Assembly (NCBI GenBank): GCA_017694955.1
Contig: JADIMC010000033.1
Location: forward strand, 1 to 54,829
DNA: 54,829 bases
DNA from: Candidatus Limisoma faecipullorum
GTDB lineage: Bacteria > Bacteroidota > Bacteroidia > Bacteroidales > Muribaculaceae
Direction: 5' to 3'
In this document: positions 24,513 through 33,516 of the stretch, in pieces
Numbering within the stretch: position 1 is the first letter of the stretch
Layout of the letters: every line of letters begins with the position of its first letter
Position numbers and translations under genes: made by a program
The notes under the pieces: model-generated
Told to the model about the DNA's origin: nothing
The model's database searches: none
What the model saw: the letters and a program-made list of their open reading frames with translations, nothing else

Positions 24513-25790
24513 TCACGGATTCACGGCGGGCAGCTCGATGCGGAACGTAGTGCCGACACCGACTTCCGACGATTTCACATAGATTTTGCCGCCATGGTAT
24601 TCCTCGATTATGCGCTTTGCGAGCGTCAGCCCCAATCCCCAGCCGCGCTTCTTGGTCGTATAGCCGGGATTGAACACCGTCTTGAAGTCCTTGCGGGCTA
24701 TTCCCTTTCCTGTGTCGGTCACGTCGATATACGCCTTCTGGCGGTCGTGGTCAACGGTAACGTCAAGCCTTCCCTTGCCCTGCATTGCATCGACTGCGTT
24801 TTTAGTGAGGTTTTCAAGCACCCATTCAAACAACGGCAGGCACAGGTTCACCCCGCAATCATCGTCAGGAAGACTGATTGTAAGTTTTACGCCCGACGAA
24901 ATTCTCGCGCGCATGTATTCAAGCCCTTTCTCCACCGACTCCGAAAGAAAAGCCAACTGCATCTCCGGCTTAGACCCGATTTTCGAGAAACGGTCTGCTA
25001 TCACCGACAACCTCTGCACGTCCTTGTCCATGTCGCCGACAATCTCCTTGTCAACGCCCGAAGCCTCCAGCATCTGCACCCACGCCATCAGCGACGAAAT
25101 CGGCGTGCCGAGCTGATGGGCGGTCTCTTTCGACAATCCTACCCACACCTTGTTCTGCTCCGCTTTTTTCGTGCTCATCACCGCAAAATAGACTATCGCA
25201 ACGAAAATCGCCATTACCGCAAGTTGTATGTATGGATAGTACGATATGCGCTTCAACAGCGTGGAATCCTCATAATAAAGGTGCTGCACCGTATGGTCGT
25301 CGATATTGATTTCTATATGGTTCCTGGTGTTTTTCAAAGCGGCGAGCTTGTCATCGAGGAAAGCGCGGTTCTTACCCGACAGATTGTAAGGCATAAGGCT
25401 GTCGATAGGCTCGGGCAGACGGAAATTACGATATTGCAGGATGTTGTCGCTGTCATCCACAAGCAACACAGGAATGTTACGGTTATCTTCGATTATGCCG
25501 AGAAGGAAATCTATGTCGCCCGACGACATCCCGCCCGCGCCGTCGGTCGAGAACACCGGAGCCGTGGCAAGCTGCTTGGTGGCCTGCGCCCAAATCTCCA
25601 TACGTCCCCTCTCCTGTTCCGACATATCCTTCACAAGGTCGTTGGAAACATAAAGGAACAAAATCACCATCAGCACCGAAACGAGCAGGAACGCCCATTT
25701 CCACGCCCTCCGTCTGTCATACATATTTGCCATATACATATTAACGTAATCTTCGCTATGATATTGCATATTAGTTGGGGAAGCCGCCAT
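24513..25790 (-). CDS. Membrane sensor histidine kinase (orphan)
   Basis: Two-component sensor kinase of 425 aa (ATGs at 25769, 25739 and 25733 are alternative starts). TM1 is at about 33-49 and TM2 at about 188-206, and the periplasmic sensor domain of about 140 residues between them has no recognised fold. The H box is SKETAHQLGTP with His225. The N box ENLTKNAVDA, G1 DTGKGI and G2 RGWGLGLTLAKRI complete an ordinary HisKA/HATPase unit. No response regulator is adjacent. It is divergent from the SusC gene with 307 bases between, so the pair may be functionally linked. The 3' end abuts repeat-derived sequence. Confidence 0.9.
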   Translation of the reverse strand: MAASPTNMQYHSEDYVNMYMANMYDRRRAWKWAFLLVSVLMVILFLYVSNDLVKDMSEQERGRMEIWAQATKQLATAPVFSTDGAGGMSSGDIDFLLGIIEDNRNIPVLLVDDSDNILQYRNFRLPEPIDSLMPYNLSGKNRAFLDDKLAALKNTRNHIEINIDDHTVQHLYYEDSTLLKRISYYPYIQLAVMAIFVAIVYFAVMSTKKAEQNKVWVGLSKETAHQLGTPISSLMAWVQMLEASGVDKEIVGDMDKDVQRLSVIADRFSKIGSKPEMQLAFLSESVEKGLEYMRARISSGVKLTISLPDDDCGVNLCLPLFEWVLENLTKNAVDAMQGKGRLDVTVDHDRQKAYIDVTDTGKGIARKDFKTVFNPGYTTKKRGWGLGLTLAKRIIEEYHGGKIYVKSSEVGVGTTFRIELPAVNP

Positions 25791-25860
25791 GCCTCCGCGC
25801 CGGCCGACGGCTCTTCTCTTGTCATTTTCACTGTCTTTTGCTTTTTCTTAGTTGCAGAAT

Positions 25861-25876
25861 TATGTTTTAAAACATA
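25861..25876. promoter_or_regulatory. Palindrome TATGTTTTAAAACATA in the kinase-SusC intergenic region
   Basis: A perfect 16-base palindrome with a partial AACATAAAA repeat just after it. It is 71 bases before the kinase ATG and 57 bases upstream of the SusC -33 element. It could be an operator or simply AT-rich symmetry. Confidence 0.35.
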
Positions 25877-25932
25877 AAAACATAAAAGTCTATAAAAATT
25901 TGATTATGTATGATAAAAAAACCGTTTTTTTG

Positions 25933-25964
25933 TTTGCAAGTTTTAAATGCAATAAATAAATTTG
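25933..25964 (+). promoter_or_regulatory. Promoter of the SusC/SusD operon
   Basis: TTTG (25933-25936), a 20-base spacer, and TAAATTTG (25957-25964), an excellent Bacteroidetes promoter. The predicted leader is about 125 bases, long enough for leader-based control. I see no clear hairpin or conserved element in it. The rest of the 25791-26097 gap is AT-rich. Confidence 0.75.
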
Positions 25965-26097
25965 CCGTGTTGAGATCTAAGGGAGCATTCTTATATATTA
26001 GGTATGGTTTGAATGTCTCAGAATGTTTGATGCCATATTCCAATACTGAATTTACTGATAAAATCCGACATAAAACTATTTAAATTAATTAACGCTT

Positions 26098-29000
26098 ATG
26101 AACAAACATGCTTTATGTGTAGCGATTCTCCTTACTTTGGGCTGCACGGCGTTCGGAAGCGGGCAGGTTTACGCAAATCCTTCCCCTCAGGAACAGACGC
26201 AGGCCGGGAGAGTGAGCGGAACGGTCACTGACCGCAACGGAAATCCGCTAATTGGTGCATCAGTTATGGTTAAAGGTACCCATACCGGTGTCGTGACTGA
26301 TGTTGACGGAAAATTCTCCATCGCGGCTAAGCAAGGGCAAACCCTTGAAATCTCGTATGTGGGATACTCCAAGCAAAGTGTGAGAGTTGGAAGCCAGAGC
26401 AACTACAACGTGGTGCTTTCCAGCTCTACGAATCTTGATGAAGTCGTAGTTACGGCGATGGGTGTGTCGCGCGAAAAGAAATCTCTTACTTACGCAATCG
26501 ATGAAATCGACAGCGAAGAATTGATGCGCAACAAATCCACCAACGTGCTTAACTCTCTGTCAGGTAAGATGGCAGGTGTCAACATCACCCAGGCATCAGG
26601 TGCTGCCGGTGCAGGTACCCAGATCATTCTCCGTGGTGGTACTTCATTGGAACGCGATAACCAGCCGTTGTTCGTTGTTGACGGCGTGATTTACGATAAC
26701 TCCACTTCTGTTGTCGGCAACTCCGCTTTCGACGGTATGATGGCTACTGCAACTACCAACTCCAACCGTGTGATGGATATCAACCCTGAGGATATCGAGA
26801 GCATGTCAGTGCTGAAAGGCCCGGCTGCTTCCGCTCTTTACGGTTCACGTGCCGCTGCCGGCGTTGTGATCATCACTACCAAGAAAGGTGAGGAAGGCAA
26901 TGTTGAGGTCAACCTCAATGCCAAGTACATCACTTCATGGGCAAAGAATCTTCCTTATGCATCCGATAAGTATAAGAGAGGCTACTACGACGAGTCCGGC
27001 GCTCTCAACACTTACACCACACAGTCGTGGGGTGAGCGCTTCGGAGCCAATGACAGAATCTATGACAACATCGGCGACTTCTTCCAGAGCGGAGGAGCTT
27101 GGGATACCAACCTCAGCATCTCCGGCGGTAACAAGAACGGTAACTTCTACCTCTCCGGCTCGTTCTATGACCAGGACGGTATAATCCCGACTACCGGTTA
27201 CAAGAAGACAACATTCCGCTTCAACGGCGAGCAGAAATACAAGATGTTCACGTTCAACGCAAACGTAGCCTACTCACAGGCCAACACCGACAAGACCCTT
27301 ACCTCTGCAGGTCTTTACGGATCAGGCGGTACTGGCTCGATGGTATCGGTTTACCGTTGGTCGCGCAGCGACAATATGAGCGACTGGATTAAACCGAATG
27401 GAGATCCGGTACGTATGTTCGAAGGCTTGCAGAACCGCGAGGACGATGTTGAAAACCCGTACTGGATGCTCAACAAATATAAGTTCACCGACGAGACAGA
27501 GCGTTTCACCGGCAACTTCGCTGTAAGAGCCGACATCACCGACTGGTTGTGGGTACAGTACCGTATGGGTATGGACTCCTATACTACCGAAAACCGCAAC
27601 ATCATCGGTGAGAACAGTGCCGTACAGGTTAAGTGGCAGAACGGTATGCTTTCAGAAAACTCCTACCGCTACCGCTATCTCTCGACCAACTTGATGATCA
27701 ACGCCAACAAGCAGTTCGGCGACTTCGGTACCAACCTCCTTCTCGGTACTTCTACCGACAATACCAAGTCGGTTACAAACTACCGTATGGGCTGGAATAT
27801 GCAAGTGCCGGGATTCTACTCGTTCAGCAACGTGCTTGCTGCCGATTCCAAGTTCCAGGAAACTTACAGCAGAAAGCGTCTCGTAGGCGTTTACGGTGAA
27901 TTACGTCTTGACTGGCGCAGCGCATTGTTCTTGACTTTCACCGCACGTAACGACTGGTCATCTACGCTTCCTGTAGAAAACCGCTCTTACTTCTACCCGT
28001 CTGTAGGCGGTGGCGTAGTATTCACGGAATTCATGCCTAAGAACGACATCGTTACCTTCGGTAAGGTACGCGCTTCATGGGCACGTGTAGGTAAGGACGC
28101 CAATCCTTATGTAACCAACACTTATATGTGGCCGGTAGGAACATATCTTGGCGACCGTCCGGGCGTTGGTCAAAGCTGGACACGCGGTAATACTTATCTG
28201 AAGCCTGAGACTACCGAGTCAACTGAAATCGGTCTCGAAATGCGCTTCTTCAACGACCGCTTGCGTTTGGACTATGCGTTCTATACCAACAACTCTCTTG
28301 ACCAGATCGTTTCTCCGCGTCTGTCGCAGGCTAACGGTTATATCCTCTACAACGCCAACACCGGTGACGTTTACAACAAGGGTATGGAACTCTTGATCGG
28401 CGGCACTCCGGTACAGACTAAGGACTGGACTTGGGAAACAAGCATCAACCTCTCCGGAAACCGCGGTACTGTCGAGAACCTGACCCAAGGTATGGATATC
28501 CTCTACGTAACCGACGCACAGGTCGGTACTGCTAAGGCAGCTTCCTTCAACAACGGTAAGTTCATGGGTATCTCAGGTTCGAAATGGCAACGTGACCCGA
28601 ACGGCAACGTAATCCTCAACGATTCTTACATGCCGGTTGTTGACAGCAACACTGCACTTTATGTGGGTGACCGTGAGCCTAACGTACAAGGAGGTTGGAA
28701 CAACACCTTGTCATGGGAAAGAAGCAGTTTCGGTCGCTTGACCTTCAATATGTTGTGGGAATTCCGTTTCGGCGGTATGGTTTACAACGGTACTGAATAC
28801 TTTATGACAAATGCCGGTTTGAGCGAAATTTCCGAGAACCGTGAGTCAATCACTATAAAAGGCGTTCAGCAGACAGGTACGGATGCTAAAGGCAATCCAA
28901 TATATACCCCGGCTGAAAAGACATTCAACGCCGACGGTACATACAATCTTAACGGCGCACAGGTTAGCGGACGCTATTTGATTCAGAGCTATTACCAGAA

Positions 29001-29292
29001 CTACTATTGCCAGGAAACTGCAAACTTCCTGACAGAAGTCAACTCTCTCCGTCTGCGCACTATCTCGCTGACTTGGGACCTTCCGTCGAAGTGGCTGGAG
29101 AAATCGAAGGTGTTCAAACGCGCTTCAATCTCTGTTACAGGTAACAACCTGTTGCTCTTCACCAACTACAATGGTGACCCGGAACTCGCCGTTGCAGGCT
29201 CAGGTGCTGTAGGTTCTTCTTCTGTAGGTATCGACTACTGCGGTGTGCCTTCTACGGCAAGCGTGGCATTCGGTGTTAACCTCACGTTCTAA
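26098..29292 (+). CDS. SusC/RagA-family TonB-dependent outer-membrane transporter
   Basis: Outer-membrane channel of 1064 aa for glycan or peptide uptake, powered by TonB-ExbBD. A signal peptide (about 1-26) is followed by a carboxypeptidase-regulatory-like domain (about 38-115, with VSGTVTDRNGNPLIGASV). Next come a TonB-box-like LDEVVVTAMG, the plug (PLFVVDGVIYDN, and VLKGPAASALYGSRAAAGVV) and a long beta barrel ending in VAFGVNLTF with the terminal Phe expected for barrel insertion. The SusD partner follows 37 bases later. No glycoside hydrolase, sulfatase or peptidase lies nearby, so the substrate cannot be predicted. Confidence 0.97.
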   Translation: MNKHALCVAILLTLGCTAFGSGQVYANPSPQEQTQAGRVSGTVTDRNGNPLIGASVMVKGTHTGVVTDVDGKFSIAAKQGQTLEISYVGYSKQSVRVGSQSNYNVVLSSSTNLDEVVVTAMGVSREKKSLTYAIDEIDSEELMRNKSTNVLNSLSGKMAGVNITQASGAAGAGTQIILRGGTSLERDNQPLFVVDGVIYDNSTSVVGNSAFDGMMATATTNSNRVMDINPEDIESMSVLKGPAASALYGSRAAAGVVIITTKKGEEGNVEVNLNAKYITSWAKNLPYASDKYKRGYYDESGALNTYTTQSWGERFGANDRIYDNIGDFFQSGGAWDTNLSISGGNKNGNFYLSGSFYDQDGIIPTTGYKKTTFRFNGEQKYKMFTFNANVAYSQANTDKTLTSAGLYGSGGTGSMVSVYRWSRSDNMSDWIKPNGDPVRMFEGLQNREDDVENPYWMLNKYKFTDETERFTGNFAVRADITDWLWVQYRMGMDSYTTENRNIIGENSAVQVKWQNGMLSENSYRYRYLSTNLMINANKQFGDFGTNLLLGTSTDNTKSVTNYRMGWNMQVPGFYSFSNVLAADSKFQETYSRKRLVGVYGELRLDWRSALFLTFTARNDWSSTLPVENRSYFYPSVGGGVVFTEFMPKNDIVTFGKVRASWARVGKDANPYVTNTYMWPVGTYLGDRPGVGQSWTRGNTYLKPETTESTEIGLEMRFFNDRLRLDYAFYTNNSLDQIVSPRLSQANGYILYNANTGDVYNKGMELLIGGTPVQTKDWTWETSINLSGNRGTVENLTQGMDILYVTDAQVGTAKAASFNNGKFMGISGSKWQRDPNGNVILNDSYMPVVDSNTALYVGDREPNVQGGWNNTLSWERSSFGRLTFNMLWEFRFGGMVYNGTEYFMTNAGLSEISENRESITIKGVQQTGTDAKGNPIYTPAEKTFNADGTYNLNGAQVSGRYLIQSYYQNYYCQETANFLTEVNSLRLRTISLTWDLPSKWLEKSKVFKRASISVTGNNLLLFTNYNGDPELAVAGSGAVGSSSVGIDYCGVPSTASVAFGVNLTF

Positions 29293-29329
29293 TGTTTAAA
29301 TTGTTAGACCATAAAAAAACGATAAAGAT

Positions 29330-31264
29330 ATGAAACTTTTAAAATCAATAATATGCTGCCTTGCGGTATCGATGGCATTCACGTCGTGCAACGACTGGCT
29401 CGACGTTAACGATGACCCGAATACCCCGCCGGCAGAATATGCAAAAATCGAACAATTGCTTCCGTGGTGCCAGCACTATGTGAACTACGCATACGGCACA
29501 TGGGGTTTCCGCTCGCAATTCGCTTGCCAGGCATTCACAGCCACAAGCCGTGTTACCCGTGACGGCTGCTCAGCTCAATGGGAGCCGACCACCAGCTTGA
29601 ATACAACTCCGTATCAGGTGTTCTTCGTAGGAGCAGGTCCTAACTTGGACGATATGTACGAAAAGGCAATGAACCAGGGAGCATACCATTATGCAGCCTG
29701 CGCACGCCTGCTCCGTGCATACGGTTTCGCCCTGATGGTTGACATCTACGGTGAAATGCCTTATACAGAGGCTATGGGAGCTTCCCTTACTCCGCGCTAC
29801 GACGATGGCAAGACCATCTATCTTGGAATTATCGGTGAAGTGGAAGAAGCCATCCAATTATTCGGACAAGAACAAGCATCCGGCGCTCCTGAGCTCGCAG
29901 TGGGCGACAGCTGGAACAATGGCGACGTTGCGAAATGGACAAAGATGGCTTACCTGTTGAAAGCCCGTCTGCTCAACCATATGTCGAAGAAGGCGAATGG
30001 AAGCTATAAGGAAGGCAAATATGACACTGCCGAAATCCTTGCCTGCCTCGACAAGGCTATGCAGAGCAATGCCGACAACACTGTAATCACTCACTATGAT
30101 ATGGCAGAGAACACCAGCGACGTGCTGCTTGCCGACCCGGTACAGACTTCTCCGGCATTCGACAACGCTGGTATGGGCGGCGGTGCTACCACTCGTCCGA
30201 CACAGTGGCTCGTAGAGATTCTTACCAACTTCAACGGCGTAGGCGTTGAGGACCCGCGTGCCGACAAGATACTGCCGTGGCTCCAGACCAACTACACCGA
30301 AGGCGCTCCGAAGGCAATCGACCCGAACGACCCGAGCAAGACTTTGGTTTACGACGGCAAATGGATGCGCTCTGCAGGCGTTGAGATGCGTCAAGGGCTT
30401 TGTGATGAGAATACCAATATCCGTGTCAACGGTGCAGGTCCGTTCCCTATCACAAGAAACTTCGAGGATGAAGCTATCGAAAATAATGGCAGAACAGTTG
30501 CCGCTCACACTTGGTACTGCAACACCGATATCGAAGAACGTCAGGGTGATACCATCTACGTAGGCTTCCGCAGCGGTGCAAGAGGTTACTACGGAACAAC
30601 CGGCATCCTCTACACAAGCGGTTATAATGATGGCTATGCCGAGACTTCAAGCAACGTATTGGTTCGCCCGAACAGTAAAACATACTGGGCTACTTATGCA
30701 GAAGCTTGCTTTATCCGCGCAGAGGTAGAGTCCCGCACAGGTGGCGACCCGACACAAGCTTACCTCAACGGTGTACGCGCCGCTTTGGAAGAGATTCAAG
30801 CTTGTCTGAGCACTTGGAGCGCAGAGACTTGGACTGGTGGCAACCTCGTTGACACACGTGCATTCTCACCTATTACAAACGAGCAAATCAACAACTATAT
30901 CGAAGCTTTGAGAGCTCAGGGCAGACCTACTCTTGGTCAAATCATGACTCAGAAGTTCATCGCCATGCTCTATAGTCCGGAAAACTGGAACGATATGCGC
31001 CGTTTGGACTACAGCGGTTATGTAGGAAATGGTGTGAACAAATGGGAAAAGCCGTATGAGTTCAGCGTAAACGGTACTGCACAAGGCCGTCTGCCGGAAG
31101 GAATGTGGCGTCGTATCATGCAATGCTCACACGAGATCAACTATAACGTGAACAACCTGCTCGAATGCCAGCAGCTCTATCCTGCAGGCTACAATGGAGT
31201 AAGCCCGACAGATTCTGAAGGTGGAGTTTGGGGTGTTCCGGTATGGTGGGATACTGCAGACTAA
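29330..31264 (+). CDS. SusD/RagB-family nutrient-binding lipoprotein (SusD-like_2 type)
   Basis: Surface lipoprotein of 644 aa that caps the SusC channel. Lipoprotein signal with lipobox AFTSC, then NDWLDVNDDPNTPP, the start pattern of the SusD-like_2 group often linked with non-classical substrates. Tetratricopeptide-like helices occur in the first half (YHYAACARLLRAYGFALMVD, LDKAMQSNADN), and a C-terminal NDMRRLDY segment is typical of the family. The length is above the usual 500-550 residues. It forms one operon with SusC and ends at a strong terminator. Confidence 0.95.
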   Translation: MKLLKSIICCLAVSMAFTSCNDWLDVNDDPNTPPAEYAKIEQLLPWCQHYVNYAYGTWGFRSQFACQAFTATSRVTRDGCSAQWEPTTSLNTTPYQVFFVGAGPNLDDMYEKAMNQGAYHYAACARLLRAYGFALMVDIYGEMPYTEAMGASLTPRYDDGKTIYLGIIGEVEEAIQLFGQEQASGAPELAVGDSWNNGDVAKWTKMAYLLKARLLNHMSKKANGSYKEGKYDTAEILACLDKAMQSNADNTVITHYDMAENTSDVLLADPVQTSPAFDNAGMGGGATTRPTQWLVEILTNFNGVGVEDPRADKILPWLQTNYTEGAPKAIDPNDPSKTLVYDGKWMRSAGVEMRQGLCDENTNIRVNGAGPFPITRNFEDEAIENNGRTVAAHTWYCNTDIEERQGDTIYVGFRSGARGYYGTTGILYTSGYNDGYAETSSNVLVRPNSKTYWATYAEACFIRAEVESRTGGDPTQAYLNGVRAALEEIQACLSTWSAETWTGGNLVDTRAFSPITNEQINNYIEALRAQGRPTLGQIMTQKFIAMLYSPENWNDMRRLDYSGYVGNGVNKWEKPYEFSVNGTAQGRLPEGMWRRIMQCSHEINYNVNNLLECQQLYPAGYNGVSPTDSEGGVWGVPVWWDTAD

Positions 31265-31287
31265 GCATCGCTTAATCACAATAATGA

Positions 31288-31315
31288 AGGGTGGACTTGA
31301 AGTCCACCCTTTTTT
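31288..31315 (+). terminator. Terminator of the SusC/SusD operon
   Basis: A perfect 10-bp stem, AGGGTGGACT with AGTCCACCCT, with loop TGA, followed by TTTTT. It lies 23 bases after the SusD stop. Confidence 0.9.
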
Positions 31316-31379
31316 ATTGCCACCCGATAAGATATGACCATCTGTAACCATACAATATGCCTTGGGTGATGCGAAAGGG

Positions 31380-31568
31380 AATGTCCTCCCCTGTCCGCGG
31401 AGAGAAGCGGAGCTGATAGGGGAGGTGGCACAACGTGACGGAGGGGTCCGATGCCACTGCCGTGACCGGCTAAGCATCAGACTCCAACCCCTTCCCGGCT
31501 GCGCCGTACTTCCCCTATTAACTACGCTACGCTCCGTGAACAGGGGAAGATATTCTGATAGACAATCA
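31380..31568 (+). repeat. Composite palindromic intergenic repeat, copy B
   Basis: Same orientation as copies A and C. The first 70 bases are almost invariant in all three. It shares the downstream end GATATTCTGATAG...CAATCA with copy A. The region 31315-32312 has no credible gene; open frames here are products of the GC-rich repeats. Confidence 0.85.
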
Positions 31569-31599
31569 TACGGTGATTTTGATGCTGCTGATCGGAGGC

Positions 31600-31686
31600 G
31601 CGACCCCTATGGGGTCGATGGGGGGAGGTCATCGCTTGCCCACGGCTGAAGCCGTGGGTTACGTCAGCACAGCCGCTATGCGGCTA
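31600..31686 (+). repeat. Left arm of a large mirrored repeat (three hairpins)
   Basis: Three hairpins in order: CGACCCC-TAT-GGGGTCG (31601-31617), CCCACGGC-TGAA-GCCGTGGG (31639-31658) and AGCCGC-TAT-GCGGCT (31671-31685). The same three occur as exact reverse complements in reverse order at 31894-31982, so the two arms pair over about 85 bases. Confidence 0.8.
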
Positions 31687-31893
31687 CCACCTGCAATCAC
31701 CGTCACACCAAAGACACATCATCGCAACCACAAACCAGCTGCCGTCCACACCTCAGTCATACCACTGTCACACTCACGTCACATCAACACAGCTGTAAAC
31801 CGACATTCATCCACACCAACGTCACAGCATAGTCACACAATCGTAACCGCATAGCGACAGAGGTACACCACGCCACATCGAGGCACACACCAT
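31687..31893 (+). repeat. Low-G, GTCAC-rich spacer between mirrored arms
   Basis: About 207 bases poor in G on the plus strand, with many CAC and GTCAC words. CTGTCACACTCACGTCACA also occurs at 23967-23985, and CACATCGAGGCACAC also occurs at 24458-24472. The modules are thus shared between the two repeat arrays. Confidence 0.6.
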
Positions 31894-31982
31894 CGTAGCC
31901 GCATAGCGGCTGGGTTGGCATAACCCACGGCTTCAGCCGTGGGCAAGAAACACCCACCCCATACCGACCCCATAGGGGTCGC
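31894..31982 (-). repeat. Right arm of the large mirrored repeat
   Basis: Reverse-complement counterpart of 31600-31686: AGCCGC/GCGGCT hairpin, then CCCACGGC-TTCA-GCCGTGGG (31924-31943), then CGACCCC-ATA-GGGGTCG (31965-31981). Spacers between the hairpins are similar in length but diverged. Confidence 0.8.
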
Positions 31983-32028
31983 GCTGAAGCTCCTCGGCTT
32001 AATCATCCGCAACAAAATACAGGAAGGA

Positions 32029-32201
32029 ATGTCCTCCCCTGTCCGCGGAGAGAAGCGGAGCTGATAGGGGAGGTGGCACAACGTGACGGAGGGGTCCGAT
32101 GCCACTATAGTTGCTGGCTATGCATCAGGCTCCAACCCCTTCCCGGCGAAGCCGTACTTCCCCTATTAACTACGCTGCGCTCCGTGAACAGGGGAAGACA
32201 A
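32029..32201 (+). repeat. Composite palindromic intergenic repeat, copy C
   Basis: Direct repeat of copy B 649 bases downstream. The centre has diverged (TATAGTTGCTGG) and the right arm carries compensating-looking changes (GGCGAAGCC for GGCTGCGCC). It is flanked by AAGCTCCTCGGCTTAATC before and AAGCTCCACGGCTTAAA after, themselves a short direct repeat. Confidence 0.85.
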
Positions 32202-32312
32202 TCTTGATGCTGCTGAAGCTCCACGGCTTAAAACAGTCACAACAATGACACACCACCACAGCCGCTATTCGGCACTACAATGGAGCCCAAAACAAAGACA
32301 ATCAATCGAAGA

Positions 32313-33503
32313 TTACAGCTTTTGACAATGGCGATACTTATACTCAGCGACCTTGTTGCCCACGAAAGCCATAAGGAAATAGACAACCACAAGCAACCAC
32401 ATCATATAATACTCGTGGCTCACATCAGAAAGCGTCGCCCCATTAGCGTTCATCCTCACGAATGCCTGCATCGCCCAAGTTGACGGGAAACACCCTCCGA
32501 GGAATTGCAGGAAGTTGTTCATTCCAAACGTTGGCCAAAGCACTCCGGAAAGGAACAGCAACAGCACGGATGTGAACACAATCAACAAAAACACCGTCTC
32601 ACGCTCACGCGACAGCAATTGCAACGTAAGTCCCAAGAAAATCACACCAAGCATATAAGGCAGACACATCAGGAACTCTTCCCAAAGACTGCCCATCTGC
32701 GGATAACTGAATATCGCAGGGACAAAATATATCAGATAGAACAATTGCAACACATAAAGAATCAGATAAACCGCAGCCTTGCCAAACAACCGGGCCACAG
32801 TACCCGACCCGACAGTGTCGAGCGGGTCTATTCCGCCGTTCATACGACGCCGTTCATAGATTGCTCCTCCCATCATACAAATAGCGAGCAGCATAGTCTG
32901 CTGCACGACGAGTATCACTATTCCGGGAAGAAGGAACGTGGCAAATCCCTGCTCCGGATTTCCGAGCGGATAATACGCGCTCCCGACAGTAGCAGGTATT
33001 GAAGGAGCCGCCGCCCCGAGCCTGCTTACTTCCTCCACCCGGATATCGCTGCCAAGGTCCATGGTGGATTCCGTCAAAGCCATAAGCAGCGACTTATAAC
33101 GTATGAGCAGCGACATATCGCAATAAAGCGTCACCTGCCCTGACTCCCCTCTTCCAATGTTGCGGTCGAAATCACGGTCGATAAGCACTATCCCGTAGCT
33201 TTTCTTCTCAGCCATAAACCGCTTCGCCTCTTCCATATCGGCGGCATAGCCAGCCACCATCGCAGCTTCCGAAGCGTCGATACGCCGGCAAAGATCGCGG
33301 CTTTTCGAGGAACGGCTCTGATCAACGACCACGACAGGCACATCGCGGTCGAGCTCCGGATTATAAATCAACGCATAGACTACCGGATACAGCAACGGCA
33401 CAAGAAAAAGGAATATCAACACACCCTTATCCTTCATCGCAAGCCGGAATTCGTTGCATACAGTCCGGAAAATATCGTTTATGAATTTGCCAACTTTTCT
33501 CAT
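32313..33503 (-). CDS. ABC-2 type transporter permease (YhhJ-like), second of two
   Basis: Inner-membrane permease of 396 aa from the ATG at 33503 (an ATG at 33527 would overlap the preceding gene). Topology is that of ABC-2 exporters of the DrrB/YhhJ type: one N-terminal helix (GVLIFLFLVPLLYPVVYALI), a large periplasmic domain (about 55-175, starting at VPVVVVDQSRSSKSRD), then five C-terminal helices. It lies 13 bases downstream of a paralogous permease. With HlyD and TolC it should form a complete exporter across both membranes. No ATPase domain occurs in either permease. Confidence 0.9.
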   Translation of the reverse strand: MRKVGKFINDIFRTVCNEFRLAMKDKGVLIFLFLVPLLYPVVYALIYNPELDRDVPVVVVDQSRSSKSRDLCRRIDASEAAMVAGYAADMEEAKRFMAEKKSYGIVLIDRDFDRNIGRGESGQVTLYCDMSLLIRYKSLLMALTESTMDLGSDIRVEEVSRLGAAAPSIPATVGSAYYPLGNPEQGFATFLLPGIVILVVQQTMLLAICMMGGAIYERRRMNGGIDPLDTVGSGTVARLFGKAAVYLILYVLQLFYLIYFVPAIFSYPQMGSLWEEFLMCLPYMLGVIFLGLTLQLLSRERETVFLLIVFTSVLLLFLSGVLWPTFGMNNFLQFLGGCFPSTWAMQAFVRMNANGATLSDVSHEYYMMWLLVVVYFLMAFVGNKVAEYKYRHCQKL

Positions 33504-33516
33504 CTTAATCAAATTA

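Noticed and set aside
24507-25877. Long plus-strand open frame opposite the histidine kinase gene
   Set aside because: The kinase on the other strand has all catalytic motifs. The plus-strand product is rich in His, Arg and Gln with no family signature, as expected of a frame forced open by the codon use of the true gene.
31362-31649. Small open frames inside the palindromic repeats (also around 23629-23892 and 32029-32105)
   Set aside because: The peptide is simply the translation of the palindromic arm and recurs with each repeat copy. No start signal or body outside the repeat.
31600-31982. CRISPR array
   Set aside because: The repeated hairpins are mirrored and few, spacers are not of uniform length, and there are no cas genes.
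23486-32312. Insertion sequence or transposon carrying the kinase and SusCD genes
   Set aside because: No transposase, integrase or target-site duplication can be seen; only non-coding repeats flank the block.
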